A stretch of 64,000 nucleotides of DNA. Origin: Methylobacterium phyllostachyos (GTDB taxonomy: Bacteria; Pseudomonadota; Alphaproteobacteria; Rhizobiales; Beijerinckiaceae). The translations under genes and the position numbers were made by a program. The stretch is from positions 248,001 through 312,000 of the forward strand of contig NZ_FNHS01000001.1 of NCBI RefSeq assembly GCF_900103445.1. The letters are read 5' to 3'. A model generated the notes under the pieces. The model saw nothing but the letters and a program-made list of their open reading frames with translations, did no database searches and was not told where the DNA came from. Positions 48,530 through 57,232 of this stretch are shown here, in pieces; within the stretch, counting starts at the first letter, position 1, and each line of letters begins with the position of its first letter.

Positions 48530-48979
48530 ATGTCCGAGCCGACCCCGCCGAAGATGCCCTACTGGCATGTCTACACCGACGCGGAGGGGGTGAGCCGCCA
48601 GGAGCTGTTCCACCTTGAGCACTTCAAGTTCGAGGGGATCAACCCCGAGACTGCGCCGCAATGGAACGACAAGATGGATCCGGCCCAGTCGGTCGTGACG
48701 TTCACGGTCCTGCCGGTGGGCTGGGTCGGGGAGTGGCACGAGAACCCGCGCCCGCAATGGATCGCGATCCTCTCAGGCCGCTGGTTCGTGGAGACCATGG
48801 ACGGCCACCGGGTCGAGATGGGTCCGGGCGAGCTGATGATGGGCGAGGACCAGAACACGAAGGAGCGGGACGGCAAGAAGGGTCACCTGTCCGGCACGGT
48901 CGGCGACGCGCCCTGCACGATGATCGTCACCGGCCTGCAGGTCGAGCCGACGGTGAACCGGCCCGGCCGCTTTAAGTAG
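48530..48979 (+). CDS. Cupin-domain protein
   Basis: 149 residues. The central region is a single cupin barrel (about 60-140) with the pattern VTFTVLPVGWVGEWHENP, LSGRWFVETMDG and VEMGPGELMMGED, so a metal site near His/Glu is likely. WHVYTDAEGVSRQELFHLE precedes it. Small cupins act as isomerases, dioxygenases or sensors. It is 10 bases from the SMP-30 gene and probably in its operon. Confidence 0.8.
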   Translation: MSEPTPPKMPYWHVYTDAEGVSRQELFHLEHFKFEGINPETAPQWNDKMDPAQSVVTFTVLPVGWVGEWHENPRPQWIAILSGRWFVETMDGHRVEMGPGELMMGEDQNTKERDGKKGHLSGTVGDAPCTMIVTGLQVEPTVNRPGRFK

Positions 48980-48989
48980 GGGTCGGGCC

Positions 48990-49892
48990 ATGGACGGGTT
49001 CGAGTTCACGCAGCCGCGCTTCAAGGCCTACGTCCTGCCGAACGCGCCCCTGGAGAAGCTGGCCGAGGGTTTCCGCTGGACGGAGGGTCCAGTGTTCTTC
49101 GGCGACCGCGACGAGCTGCTGTTCTCCGATCTGCCGAACAACCGGGTGATGCGCTGGGCTGAATATGCCGGCTTGAGCGTCTATCGCGAAACGAGCGACT
49201 TCGAGAACGGCCATGCCCGAGACCGGCAGGGCCGGCTCCTGTCCTGCTCGCACCGCGGCCGACGCATCCACCGGACCGAGCTCGATGGGCGCGTCACCAG
49301 CCTGGTCGAACGCTACCGGGGCCGGCGGCTGAACTCGCCGAACGACATCGTCTGCAAATCGGATGGGACGATCTGGTTCTCCGACCCACCCTACGGGATC
49401 CAGACCGATTACGAGGGCGGCAAGCAGGAATCCGAGCTGCCCGCCGCGGTTTACCGGTTCGACCCGCGCGACGGCTCGCTGCGGGTCGTGGCGGACGATT
49501 TCCAGGGGCCGAACGGCCTGTGCTTCTCCCCCGACGAGGGCAAGCTCTACATCGTGGAGACCGGCCTGCAGTTCGATCCCGAGCCGCTCCAGCACGTCCG
49601 GGCCTTCGATGTCGCCGAGGACGGCACCCTGTCAGGGGGCGGCGTGCTCTTCAAGATCGACCCGGGCAACGCCGACGGGATCCGCTGCGACGAGCATGGC
49701 AACATCTGGTCGAGCGCCGGCGATGGCGTCCACTGCATCGACCCCGGCGGCGAGCGGGTCGGCAAGATCCTGGTCCCTTCGACCGTCGCCAACCTCGCCT
49801 TCGGCGGCCGCAACAACAGCCGCCTGTTCCTGTGCGCCTCCCATACGCTCTACGCGATCTACGTGAACGTACGGGGAGCACCACTTCTATGA
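48990..49892 (+). CDS. SMP-30/gluconolactonase-family hydrolase
   Basis: 300 residues. The six-bladed beta-propeller signature motifs are present: EGPVFFGDRDELLFSDLPNN, SPNDIVCKSDGTIWFSDP and GPNGLCFSPDEGKLYIVET, including the metal-binding Asn and Asp. It likely opens a sugar lactone ring using Ca2+ or Zn2+. The VOC gene overlaps its stop by 4 bases. The exact lactone is unknown; xylono- or gluconolactone would fit the other sugar genes of the window. Confidence 0.86.
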   Translation: MDGFEFTQPRFKAYVLPNAPLEKLAEGFRWTEGPVFFGDRDELLFSDLPNNRVMRWAEYAGLSVYRETSDFENGHARDRQGRLLSCSHRGRRIHRTELDGRVTSLVERYRGRRLNSPNDIVCKSDGTIWFSDPPYGIQTDYEGGKQESELPAAVYRFDPRDGSLRVVADDFQGPNGLCFSPDEGKLYIVETGLQFDPEPLQHVRAFDVAEDGTLSGGGVLFKIDPGNADGIRCDEHGNIWSSAGDGVHCIDPGGERVGKILVPSTVANLAFGGRNNSRLFLCASHTLYAIYVNVRGAPLL

Positions 49893-50785
49893 GCGGCGTG
49901 CGGGCGATCATCGGGTTCGGCCGCACCGTCGCGGATCTCGCGGCCACGGAGGCATTTTATCGCGACGGCCTCGGCTTCGCGCGGGTCGCCCCACCGGAGC
50001 CCATCCCGTCCGCGCAGGCCGAGGCGATGGGCCTCGCGGAGCGGCGGGCGACGCAATTGCGTATGCGGCTCGGTGCGCAGACCGTCATCTTCCTGGCGGT
50101 CGATCCGCCCGGCGCGCCCTACCCGGCCGATCCCGCGGCGACCGACCCGTTCTTCCAGCACCTCGCGATACCGGTCCGCGACATGGGTTCCGCGATGGGC
50201 CACCTCGCCCAGGTCGGCCCGACACCGATCAGCCGCGACGGCGCTCAACACCTGCCCGCCGCCTCGGGGGGCGTGACCGCCTACAAGTTCCGCGACCCCG
50301 ACGGGCATCCGCTGGAGCTGATCTTTTTCCCGGACGGGCCGCCGGCCGCGCGCTGGCGGGACGCGCCCGGCCTGTTCCTCGGCATCGATCACTCGGCGAT
50401 CACCGTCACCGACCTCGACGCGGCCCTGGCCTTTCTGACCGGACCGCTCGGCCTCACGGTGGCGCAACGCGGCCTGAACCAGGGCCCTGAGCAAGCGCGC
50501 CTCGACGGCTTGGACGCCCCACAGGTCGACGTGATTGCGCTGGAGCCTCCGGAACCCGCTCCGCACGTGGAGCTGCTACATTACCGCGCGCCGGCGGCCC
50601 GACGACATCTGTCGTTCGGCCCCGCCGACCAAGCCTCGACGCGCTATGTTTTCTCGACGGCCGATCCGGAGGGCCTCTTGCGACGTCTGCGCGATGCCGG
50701 ACTGTCGCCGCGGGCCTCCGCAGACGGCACGGCACTCTCTTGCGCCGGTCCGGACAGCCACGGATTCCTCTTCGTGCGAGCCTGA
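49889..50785 (+). CDS. Double glyoxalase/VOC-fold protein
   Basis: 298 residues from ATG 49889, overlapping the SMP-30 stop (ATGA). Two VOC domains are seen: IGFGRTVADLAATEAFYRDG (about 7-26) with FRDPDGHPLELIFF, and IDHSAITVTDLDAALAFLTG (about 170-190) with VELLHY. VOC metal ligands (His, Glu) appear in both. Possible roles are ring-cleaving dioxygenase, glyoxalase or antibiotic-binding protein; the operon suggests handling of a sugar-derived aldehyde. Not specific. Confidence 0.8.
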   Translation: MSGVRAIIGFGRTVADLAATEAFYRDGLGFARVAPPEPIPSAQAEAMGLAERRATQLRMRLGAQTVIFLAVDPPGAPYPADPAATDPFFQHLAIPVRDMGSAMGHLAQVGPTPISRDGAQHLPAASGGVTAYKFRDPDGHPLELIFFPDGPPAARWRDAPGLFLGIDHSAITVTDLDAALAFLTGPLGLTVAQRGLNQGPEQARLDGLDAPQVDVIALEPPEPAPHVELLHYRAPAARRHLSFGPADQASTRYVFSTADPEGLLRRLRDAGLSPRASADGTALSCAGPDSHGFLFVRA

Positions 50786-50870
50786 GGGTTCGCCGCCCGG
50801 CACGGCTTCGAAGAGGCTTGACGCGCCGCCCCTCCGGCGTCCAATCCGGCCCGCCCCGGAGGTGAGACCG

Positions 50871-51770
50871 ATGCCGCTCCTCGCCCTGCCCTTTCCGGCC
50901 ATCGATCCGGTGGCGCTCGCGATCGGGCCGATTACGATCAAATGGTACGCGCTTGCATACATTGCCGGCCTGATCGGCGGGTGGTACTATGCGCGCCGCC
51001 TCGTCATGGCCGACAGCCTTTGGGGCGTGGTCAAGCGCCCACAGGTGGTCGATATCGACGACCTCGTGGTCTGGGTGGCGCTCGGCGTCGTGCTGGGTGG
51101 CCGGGTCGGCTACGTGCTGTTCTACAATCTGCCGATGTACATCGCCGACCCAATCGAGATCCTGGCGATCCGAAACGGCGGCATGTCGTTCCACGGCGGG
51201 TTCATCGGGGCGATCCTGGCCTTCCTGCTGTTCGCCCGGGCGAAGAAGCTCAACGGCTACACCCTCCTCGATATCGGCGCCGTGGTCGTTCCGATCGGCC
51301 TGTTCTTCGGCCGCATCGCCAACTTCGTGAACGGCGAGCTCTGGGGCCGCGTGGCCCCGGACTTCCCCTACGCCATCGTGTTCCCGAGCGGTGGCCCCCT
51401 GCCCCGCCACCCGAGCCAGCTCTACGAGGCGGCGACCGAAGGCCTGCTGCTGTTCATCGTGATGGCGGTGAGCGTCCGCCGCTTCGGCTTCCGCAAGCCC
51501 GGGTTGCTCGGCGGCATCTTCGTGCTCGGCTACGCGCTCGCCCGAACGTTCTGCGAGTTCTTCCGCGAGCCCGACCGGCAGCTCGGCTTCCTGTTCGGCG
51601 ACCATCTCGGGCCCATGGGCGGCGGCGTGACCATGGGCATGCTGCTCTGCGTGCCGATGATGATCGTCGGCCTCACCTACATCGTGCTGGCGGCGACCGG
51701 CCGGACGCGCCCGCGCCATCCCGCCGCGGCCGCCACCGGGGAGGCGGGCAAGGCGCCCGTGGAGGCGTGA
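50871..51770 (+). CDS. lgt: Prolipoprotein diacylglyceryl transferase
   Basis: 299 residues with about seven membrane helices. KWYALAYIAGLIGGWYYA, MSFHGGFIGA, GRIANFVNGELWGR and HPSQLYE are Lgt family motifs, including the essential His/Arg/Asn residues. It transfers diacylglycerol from phosphatidylglycerol to the lipobox Cys of prolipoproteins at the inner membrane. It follows CGGAGGTGA at a good distance. Overlaps the next gene by 4 bases (GTGA). Confidence 0.95.
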   Translation: MPLLALPFPAIDPVALAIGPITIKWYALAYIAGLIGGWYYARRLVMADSLWGVVKRPQVVDIDDLVVWVALGVVLGGRVGYVLFYNLPMYIADPIEILAIRNGGMSFHGGFIGAILAFLLFARAKKLNGYTLLDIGAVVVPIGLFFGRIANFVNGELWGRVAPDFPYAIVFPSGGPLPRHPSQLYEAATEGLLLFIVMAVSVRRFGFRKPGLLGGIFVLGYALARTFCEFFREPDRQLGFLFGDHLGPMGGGVTMGMLLCVPMMIVGLTYIVLAATGRTRPRHPAAAATGEAGKAPVEA

Positions 51771-52837
51771 CGCCGCTGGGCGCCGAGATCGCCGCGCTGA
51801 TCCGGCAAAACGGGCCGATCGGAGTCGATCGCTACATGGCGCTGTGCCTGGGCCATCCGGTCCACGGCTATTACCGCACCCGCGATCCTCTGGGTGCCAA
51901 GGGCGATTTCACCACGGCGCCCGAGATCAGCCAGATGTTCGGCGAGCTGATCGGCGCCTGGACGGCCTATGCGCATGGGCTGATGGGGCAGCCGGATCCA
52001 CTCATCCTGGTGGAACTCGGCCCCGGCCGCGGCACGCTCATGGCGGATGCCCTGCGCGCCCTGCGCGCGGCGGCGCCGGGCGTCCGGGTGAGGCCGCATT
52101 GCGTCGAGACCAGCCCGGTGCTGCGGGCCGCCCAGGAACGGGCACTGACCGGAACCGGCGCGGTCTGGCACGATGGAATTGAGACGCTGCCCCCGGGCCC
52201 GGCCATCCTCCTGGCCAACGAGTTCTTCGACTGCCTGCCGGTGCGCCAGTTCGAGCGCCGGCCAAACGGATGGCATGAGCGTCAGGTCGGTCTCGGGCCG
52301 CAGGGCGGCTTCCTCTTCGGCCTCGCCCCGGAGCCGACACCGGGGCTCGACGCGGACGGACCGGAGGGCGCTCTGATGAGCGTCCCGGCGGCCGGCCTCG
52401 CGGTCATGCGCACGGTGGCGCAGCGGATCCGCGCGGAAGGCGGCATGTTGCTGGCCATCGATTACGGCCATACCCGTCCCGGCTTCGGCGACACGCTTCA
52501 GGCGCTCGCCGGGCACAGCTACGCCGACCCGCTGGCGGCACCCGGCGAGGCCGACATCACGCACCATGTCGATTTCGCCGCCCTCGCCCGCGCGGCGACG
52601 GGCGTCGGCGCCCAGGTCCACGGGCCGGTCGATCAGGGCGATTTCCTGTTTGCCCTCGGCCTGCGCCCCCGGGCCGAGCGCCTGAAGGTCCGGGCGACCG
52701 AAGCCCAGGCGGCGGAGATTGAGCGAGCGGTCGCCCGGCTCACGGATCCCGGCCGCGGCGGGATGGGCAGCTTGTTCAAGGTTCTGGCGGTGAGCGGCCC
52801 GTCCCTGGGGCCGCTTCCCGGATTTCCGGAGGTGTGA
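51767..52837 (+). CDS. SAM-dependent methyltransferase, MidA/NDUFAF7 family (DUF185)
   Basis: 356 residues from GTG 51767. PVHGYYRTRDPLGAKGDFTTAPEIS (about 32-56) and ILVELGPGRGTLMADALRA (about 86-104) are the family signatures. LLANEFFDCLPVRQFERR and LLAIDYGHTRPGFGDTLQA also fit. Human NDUFAF7 methylates an arginine in complex I; bacterial relatives are thought to do similar work. Coupled to lgt by a GTGA overlap. Confidence 0.88.
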   Translation: MTPLGAEIAALIRQNGPIGVDRYMALCLGHPVHGYYRTRDPLGAKGDFTTAPEISQMFGELIGAWTAYAHGLMGQPDPLILVELGPGRGTLMADALRALRAAAPGVRVRPHCVETSPVLRAAQERALTGTGAVWHDGIETLPPGPAILLANEFFDCLPVRQFERRPNGWHERQVGLGPQGGFLFGLAPEPTPGLDADGPEGALMSVPAAGLAVMRTVAQRIRAEGGMLLAIDYGHTRPGFGDTLQALAGHSYADPLAAPGEADITHHVDFAALARAATGVGAQVHGPVDQGDFLFALGLRPRAERLKVRATEAQAAEIERAVARLTDPGRGGMGSLFKVLAVSGPSLGPLPGFPEV

Positions 52838-52856
52838 GGCTCCGGCCTGTGCGTCC

Positions 52857-53054
52857 TCAGCCGAACGAGCCGAAGCCGGCATCCGACTGGCTGGCGGGCC
52901 GCGGGGCGGGCGGCGCGGGCGGATTCACATCGTTCGGATCGAAGGCGACGGGCTCACCCGTCACGGGATGCGCAGGCGCGCTCAGCTGGTGGGACTGCTG
53001 GACCTCCGGCTTGGGCGCGTCGATCAGGGCTTCGGACTCGATTCCACGTGACAT
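52857..53054 (-). CDS. Small proline-rich hypothetical protein
   Basis: 65 residues from ATG 53054, which has an AAGGA seven bases upstream. Many Pro, Ala and Gln; no membrane or secretion signal. HPVTGEPVAFDPNDVNPPAPPA is the central part. Not recognised. It lies between two plus-strand genes on the other strand. Confidence 0.55.
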   Translation of the reverse strand: MSRGIESEALIDAPKPEVQQSHQLSAPAHPVTGEPVAFDPNDVNPPAPPAPRPASQSDAGFGSFG

Positions 53055-53187
53055 TGCGATCCTTCTCGGATGGGCACCGAATCCGGCCCCATATTGCAAT
53101 GCAACAAGAGTCTGACGCTTGGACGACATCGTCAAGGGGAAGCCCTTGCGCTATCGGGACGCCAGCCTTGCAGCGCAGGATCCGACC

Positions 53188-53970
53188 ATGACCACAGGCA
53201 TATCGATCGAGGCGCCGGACTTGTCCGCGCAGGCGGGGATCCGCCACGCGTTCTTCACCCGCCGCGGCGGCGTTTCCGAAGGCCTCTACGATTCGCTGAA
53301 TGGGGGGCTCGGATCCGGCGACGTACCCGCACACGTCGCAGAGAACCGGACCCGGATGTGCGCCGCCCTCGGCTTGCCGGCGGATCGCCTCGTGTCGCTC
53401 TATCAGGTCCACTCGGCCGAGGTCGTGACCGTCACGAGGCCCTTCGCCCCCGCCGACCGCCCGCGGGCCGACGCCATGGTGACCCAAGTTTCAGGCCTCG
53501 CGCTCGGCATCGCCACGGCCGATTGCGGGCCGATCCTCTTCGCGGATGCTGAGGGCGGGGTGATCGGCGCCGCGCATGCAGGCTGGAAGGGAGCGCTCAC
53601 CGGCGTCATCGCGTCCACGGTCGCCGCCATGGAGGCGCTGGGCGCGCGCCGGCACCGGATCGTCGCCGTCCTTGGCCCGACGATCAGCCAGCCTTCCTAC
53701 GAGGTCGGCCCGGATTTCATCGCCCGCCTGAAGATCGAAGCCCCTGGGATGGAACGGTTCCTGGGGGCGGGTACGCGGCCGGACCACGCCCAGTTCGATC
53801 TGCCGGGCTTCATCCTGGGGCGCCTCGCTGAGGCGGAGATCGGCCGCGCGGTGGCGCTGAACCTCTGCACCTACGCGGATCCCCAGCGCTTCTACAGCTA
53901 TCGCCGGGCCACCCACCGGGGCGAGGCCGATTATGGCCGGCTGATCTCCGCGATCACCCTCGCACCCTGA
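53188..53970 (+). CDS. pgeF: Peptidoglycan editing factor PgeF (laccase-domain/YfiH)
   Basis: 260 residues from ATG 53188. HAFFTRRGGVSEGLYDSLN, the metal His in YQVHSAEVV (about 72), the Cys in TADCGPIL, and the His in AAHAGWKGALTGVI define the YfiH/PgeF family. Known role: cleaves L-serine wrongly placed in peptidoglycan peptides; earlier called polyphenol oxidase. It has no secretion signal and acts in the cytosol. Linked to lgt and MidA only by position. Confidence 0.92.
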   Translation: MTTGISIEAPDLSAQAGIRHAFFTRRGGVSEGLYDSLNGGLGSGDVPAHVAENRTRMCAALGLPADRLVSLYQVHSAEVVTVTRPFAPADRPRADAMVTQVSGLALGIATADCGPILFADAEGGVIGAAHAGWKGALTGVIASTVAAMEALGARRHRIVAVLGPTISQPSYEVGPDFIARLKIEAPGMERFLGAGTRPDHAQFDLPGFILGRLAEAEIGRAVALNLCTYADPQRFYSYRRATHRGEADYGRLISAITLAP

Positions 53971-54254
53971 GGGCGGACTGTCCCACCGCCGACGCCGCCC
54001 GTGCGAAAAGGGGGGTGCGACACTTTGTCAAAGGCGCGCGGGCGAAAAAAGCGTGGCCGTAACCGAACCTTGGCAATTCGAGCGCGTTGTGGGGTCAAGG
54101 TGCCGGGGAAAAACGGCGGGTTGCCACAAGGGGCCGCGTGAGCGGTCGGCGATACCGCGGAGCGCAAAGCAGCCCTGGAACCGCTGGAACGCAACCAGAC
54201 CCGCGTTCCGTCACTGCCCGCGGGCGGTGCGGAACCACCCATGAGGACCAGACC
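53971..54254. promoter_or_regulatory. Long leader/promoter region of the beta-barrel gene
   Basis: 284 bases. GG-N10-GC spacing at 54072-54085 (TTGGCAATTCGAGCGC) was checked as a sigma-54 site but the -12 half is poor. GGAACC and GGAACG occur near 54177-54196 without a matching -10 at the EcfG distance. Possibly a long 5' leader, as often seen for abundant porins. Confidence 0.35.
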
Positions 54255-55097
54255 ATGAAATCCCTGCTCCGCGTCACGACCGCCCTCGCGGGCGTCGCCC
54301 TCGCCGGCTCCGCCTTTGCTGCCGACCTGCCGCGCCGCGCCGCGCCGCCGCCCGTGTTCACCCCCGTGCCGGTGTTCACCTGGACCGGCGCCTACTTCGG
54401 TATCAACGCCGGCTACGCCTTCGACGCTTCCAGCCGCTCCAACGGCAACAGCTTCGGCGTGCCCTTCCCCTACGCCACCCCCGGCACCGTCGCCACCTTC
54501 CGCAACAGCAGCCAGGACGGCTTCTCCGGCGGTGGCCAGATCGGCTACAACTACCAGTTCACCCCGGGCTCCGGCGTCGTCGTCGGCATCGAGGCCGACG
54601 CCCAGTACCTCGACTTCGGCCGCAACCGGAACAGCGCCTTCATCACCGGCGGCGCGCTCGCGCCCGGCTACTACGTCACCGACCCGCGCGGCCTGTCGAG
54701 CCTCGACTACTTCGGCACCGTGCGTGGCCGCCTCGGTTACGCCTTCGACCGCACCCTCGTGTACGGCACCGGCGGCTTCGCCTACGGCTCGGGCTCCTCG
54801 GACCGCTCGTTCGGCGGCTTTGCCGGCAACGACAGCTTCCGCACCGGTTACGCGGTCGGCGGCGGCATCGAGTACGCGCTGCCCACCGACTCGTTCCTGA
54901 ACTTCTTCCGCTCCTCGGCCGTGACGCTCAAGGTCGAAGGCCTGTACGTCAACCTCGACCGCAACACCCGCAACCAGGGTGCGTTCGTCATCAACGCCGC
55001 CAACAACGTCCCGGTCGTCACCAGCGGCATCGGCCGCCGCTCCGATGAGTTCGCCGTCGTCCGCGCCGGTCTGAACTACAAGTTCGGCTCGTACTGA
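54255..55097 (+). CDS. Outer-membrane beta-barrel protein (Omp25/Omp31-like)
   Basis: 280 residues from ATG 54255. A signal peptide (MKSLLRVTTALAGVALAGSA) ends at FAADLPRRA; the mature start ADLP with a Pro-rich tether is typical of this family. WTGAYFGINAGYAFD opens an eight-stranded barrel and the last residue is aromatic (GLNYKFGSY), as BAM substrates need. Abundant surface protein of rhizobia and methylobacteria. A good terminator follows. Confidence 0.9.
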   Translation: MKSLLRVTTALAGVALAGSAFAADLPRRAAPPPVFTPVPVFTWTGAYFGINAGYAFDASSRSNGNSFGVPFPYATPGTVATFRNSSQDGFSGGGQIGYNYQFTPGSGVVVGIEADAQYLDFGRNRNSAFITGGALAPGYYVTDPRGLSSLDYFGTVRGRLGYAFDRTLVYGTGGFAYGSGSSDRSFGGFAGNDSFRTGYAVGGGIEYALPTDSFLNFFRSSAVTLKVEGLYVNLDRNTRNQGAFVINAANNVPVVTSGIGRRSDEFAVVRAGLNYKFGSY

Positions 55098-55108
55098 GAT
55101 TGACCACC

Positions 55109-55128
55109 GGCGCGGCTCAGGCCGCGCC
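55109..55128 (+). repeat. Small perfect hairpin after the barrel gene
   Basis: GGCGCGGC / GCCGCGCC with a TCAG loop, 11 bases after the stop. Probably works with the terminator at 55161. Confidence 0.5.
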
Positions 55129-55160
55129 ACACGTTGCACTGTTCGGCAATGTCTTGAAGC

Positions 55161-55192
55161 AGCTCGGCCTCGCGGCCGGGCTGTTTTCGTTT
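55161..55192 (+). terminator. Rho-independent terminator after the barrel gene
   Basis: AGCTCGGCC (55161-55169) pairs with GGCCGGGCT (55174-55182) through one G-U pair around TCGC, followed by GTTTTCGTTT. Classic form. Confidence 0.8.
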
Positions 55193-55309
55193 CGCCGGGC
55201 GAGAATGAAGTTTTTGCCAGGCCCCTGACAAAGCGTCGCCGCGCTCCCATGTCGTGTCAGCCGTGCGGCGCGTTCGGGCCCGCGGATATCATTCGAGGAG
55301 GACGACTCC

Positions 55310-56062
55310 ATGAATAGCGAAGAACGCGACGTTATCTCGGGCATCTTCCAGCGGCTGGAGCAGGCGCAATCCCAGCCGCGCGACGCAGAGGCCGAGCGCT
55401 TCATCGCCGACAAGATCCGCGCGCAGCCCTATGCGCCCTATGCGATGGCGCAGCTGATCTACGTGCAGGAGGAGGCCATCAAGAGCCTGAACCAGCAGCT
55501 GGAGCAGGCGCGCAGCCAGGGCACGCAGGCCCAGTCCTCCGGGGGCGGCGGCTTCCTGTCCAGCATCTTCGGCGGCGGCAGCAGCCAGCGCCAGGAGCCG
55601 CAGCCGGGCTACGCGCAGCAGCGCCCCGCCGGCCAGCCCTGGGGCAATGCGGGCGGCGCGCCGCAGGGGTATCCGCAGCAAGGGTATCCGCAACAGGGTT
55701 ACCCGCAGCAGCAGGGCGGCCCGTGGGGCGGCCAGCCGCAGGCGCCGGCGCGCGGCGGCGGCTTCCTCGCCTCGGCCCTGCCCATGGCGGCCGGCGCCGC
55801 GGGCGGCATGCTGCTCGGCAGCGCCCTCTCGAATGCCTTTGCGGGCGGCCATTCGAGCCTCGGCAGCGCCGCGGCCGCGGGCCTCGGCGGGGGTGGTGGC
55901 GAAACCATCGTCAACAACTACTACGGCGACGGTGGCAACCAGGATCTCGGGGCGGCCCTCGATAACGGCGGCGGCAACGACTTCCAGAATGCCGGCTTCA
56001 GCGATCCGGGCGGCGATTTCGGCGGCGACATGGGCGGCGGCGACGACAGCGACTGGACCTGA
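55310..56062 (+). CDS. DUF2076 protein
   Basis: 250 residues. The helical N-terminus (about 1-75: EERDVISGIFQRLEQAQ, FIADKIRAQPYAPYAMAQ) is the DUF2076 domain. A Gln/Gly/Pro linker with three GYPQQ repeats (about 120-135) leads to a Gly-rich helical patch (FLASALPMAAGAAGGMLLG) and an acidic Gly/Asp end (GGDFGGDMGGGDDSDW). Function unknown; the composition suggests a surface or stress-related protein. GAGGA precedes the ATG. Confidence 0.78.
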   Translation: MNSEERDVISGIFQRLEQAQSQPRDAEAERFIADKIRAQPYAPYAMAQLIYVQEEAIKSLNQQLEQARSQGTQAQSSGGGGFLSSIFGGGSSQRQEPQPGYAQQRPAGQPWGNAGGAPQGYPQQGYPQQGYPQQQGGPWGGQPQAPARGGGFLASALPMAAGAAGGMLLGSALSNAFAGGHSSLGSAAAAGLGGGGGETIVNNYYGDGGNQDLGAALDNGGGNDFQNAGFSDPGGDFGGDMGGGDDSDWT

Positions 56063-56084
56063 ACGACGCGTCGATCCCAGCGAT

Positions 56085-56114
56085 GGCCCGGCCGCGATGG
56101 AGCGCGGCCGGGCC
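56085..56114. terminator. 12-bp hairpin between DUF2076 and L,D-transpeptidase genes
   Basis: GGCCCGGCCGCG (56085-56096) and CGCGGCCGGGCC (56103-56114) pair perfectly around ATGGAG, followed on the plus strand by CTTCTTCGTC. It sits between convergent genes and likely ends both transcripts. Confidence 0.75.
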
Positions 56115-56144
56115 CTTCTTCGTCAGTCCGGTTCTGGACCGACG

Positions 56145-56945
56145 TCAGAGAACCTCGACGCGCGTTCCGACGGGAACGCGTTCATAGAGATCGATCACGT
56201 CCTCGTTCATCATGCGGATGCACCCGGACGAGACGGACTGGCCGATCGTATTCGGCTCGTTGGTGCCGTGGATTCGATAGAGCGACGAACCGAGATAGAG
56301 GGCGCGCGCCCCGAGGGGATTTGCCGGACCGCCCGCCATATGGCGCGGCAGGTCGGGGCGGCGGGCCAGCATCTCGGCCGGCGGTGTCCAATCCGGCCAT
56401 TCGGCCTTGCGGCTGACGCTCTTGAGGCCGCTCCAAGCGAAGCCGGGCCGTCCGACCCCGATGCCGTAGCGCAGGGCGCGCTGGCCGGTCTGGACGAGGT
56501 AAAGGTGTTTGCCCGAGGTGTCGATCACGATGGTCCCGGGCCTCTGAGGCCCGGCGAACGCCACCTCCTGACGCTGATATTCGGGCGCGACGGCGCGGGC
56601 GATTCGCTCGGCCTGGGGTTGCGGCGTGGCATAGGCCTGCGCAGCCCCGTAGGCGACCGGCGCCGCATAGGCCTGAACGGGTTCCGGCTCGGCCGGCAGC
56701 AGCTCGCCGCTATAGGGCTCGACCCGCTGCGGAGCCGCGGCGGGTCGCGGCGACACGGCGCGCTGCGACGTCGCGTACCGCTGGGGCCAATCCCGCCCTG
56801 AACGCCCACCGCCCGTGACGAGATACTCGATCAGACCGCCGCCATAGCCGCCTTCGGCATAGCGTGCCTGCTGCGCCTGCGCCGGCGCGCACCAGAGGGA
56901 GACGGCCGTCGCCGCCCATAGACACAGTCGGATCGAACCCCGCAT
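56145..56945 (-). CDS. L,D-transpeptidase (YkuD domain), secreted
   Basis: 266 residues from ATG 56945, with GGAG ten bases upstream; a longer frame to 57170 is unsupported. A signal peptide (about 1-26) ends APAQAQQ. A disordered Pro/Ala-rich segment (about 30-130) precedes the YkuD domain (about 140-266) with the catalytic His in IHGTNEPNTIG and Cys in SSGCIRMMNEDV. It links peptidoglycan peptides, or anchors outer-membrane proteins, in the periplasm. Confidence 0.9.
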   Translation of the reverse strand: MRGSIRLCLWAATAVSLWCAPAQAQQARYAEGGYGGGLIEYLVTGGGRSGRDWPQRYATSQRAVSPRPAAAPQRVEPYSGELLPAEPEPVQAYAAPVAYGAAQAYATPQPQAERIARAVAPEYQRQEVAFAGPQRPGTIVIDTSGKHLYLVQTGQRALRYGIGVGRPGFAWSGLKSVSRKAEWPDWTPPAEMLARRPDLPRHMAGGPANPLGARALYLGSSLYRIHGTNEPNTIGQSVSSGCIRMMNEDVIDLYERVPVGTRVEVL

Positions 56946-57232
56946 CACACCCTGCTCCCGATCCGGGACGTCCGATCCCGGCGCAGGCACAATCTGGCCG
57001 GACCTCGGCGAATCGGGTGAAGGAACGTGGTGAATCCCCCCGTCGCGACAGTCTCTTCCCGATTGAGGAACCGCAGCGTGAATCACCGGTAAAGTCTGCA
57101 CGCCGCCGTTCGGGTGAACTCCGGCCTCACCGAGACGTGCTGAACATCCCGGAGCAAGCTTGGCAGTCACAGTCCGCTAACCGATATGGTAGACAGTCGC
57201 GACGACGCACCCCGAACGCCTACGCCCGGACG
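56946..57232. promoter_or_regulatory. Divergent gap L,D-transpeptidase / cheZ
   Basis: 287 bases hold both promoters. GGAAC occurs twice (near 57026 and 57069) but without a CGTT at 16-17 bases, so an EcfG site is not supported. No flagellar-type box was found either. Confidence 0.3.

Noticed and set aside
54070..54085. Possible sigma-54 promoter (GG-N10-GC) upstream of the beta-barrel gene
   Set aside because: The -24 half TTGGCA is fair, but the -12 half lacks the TTGC core.
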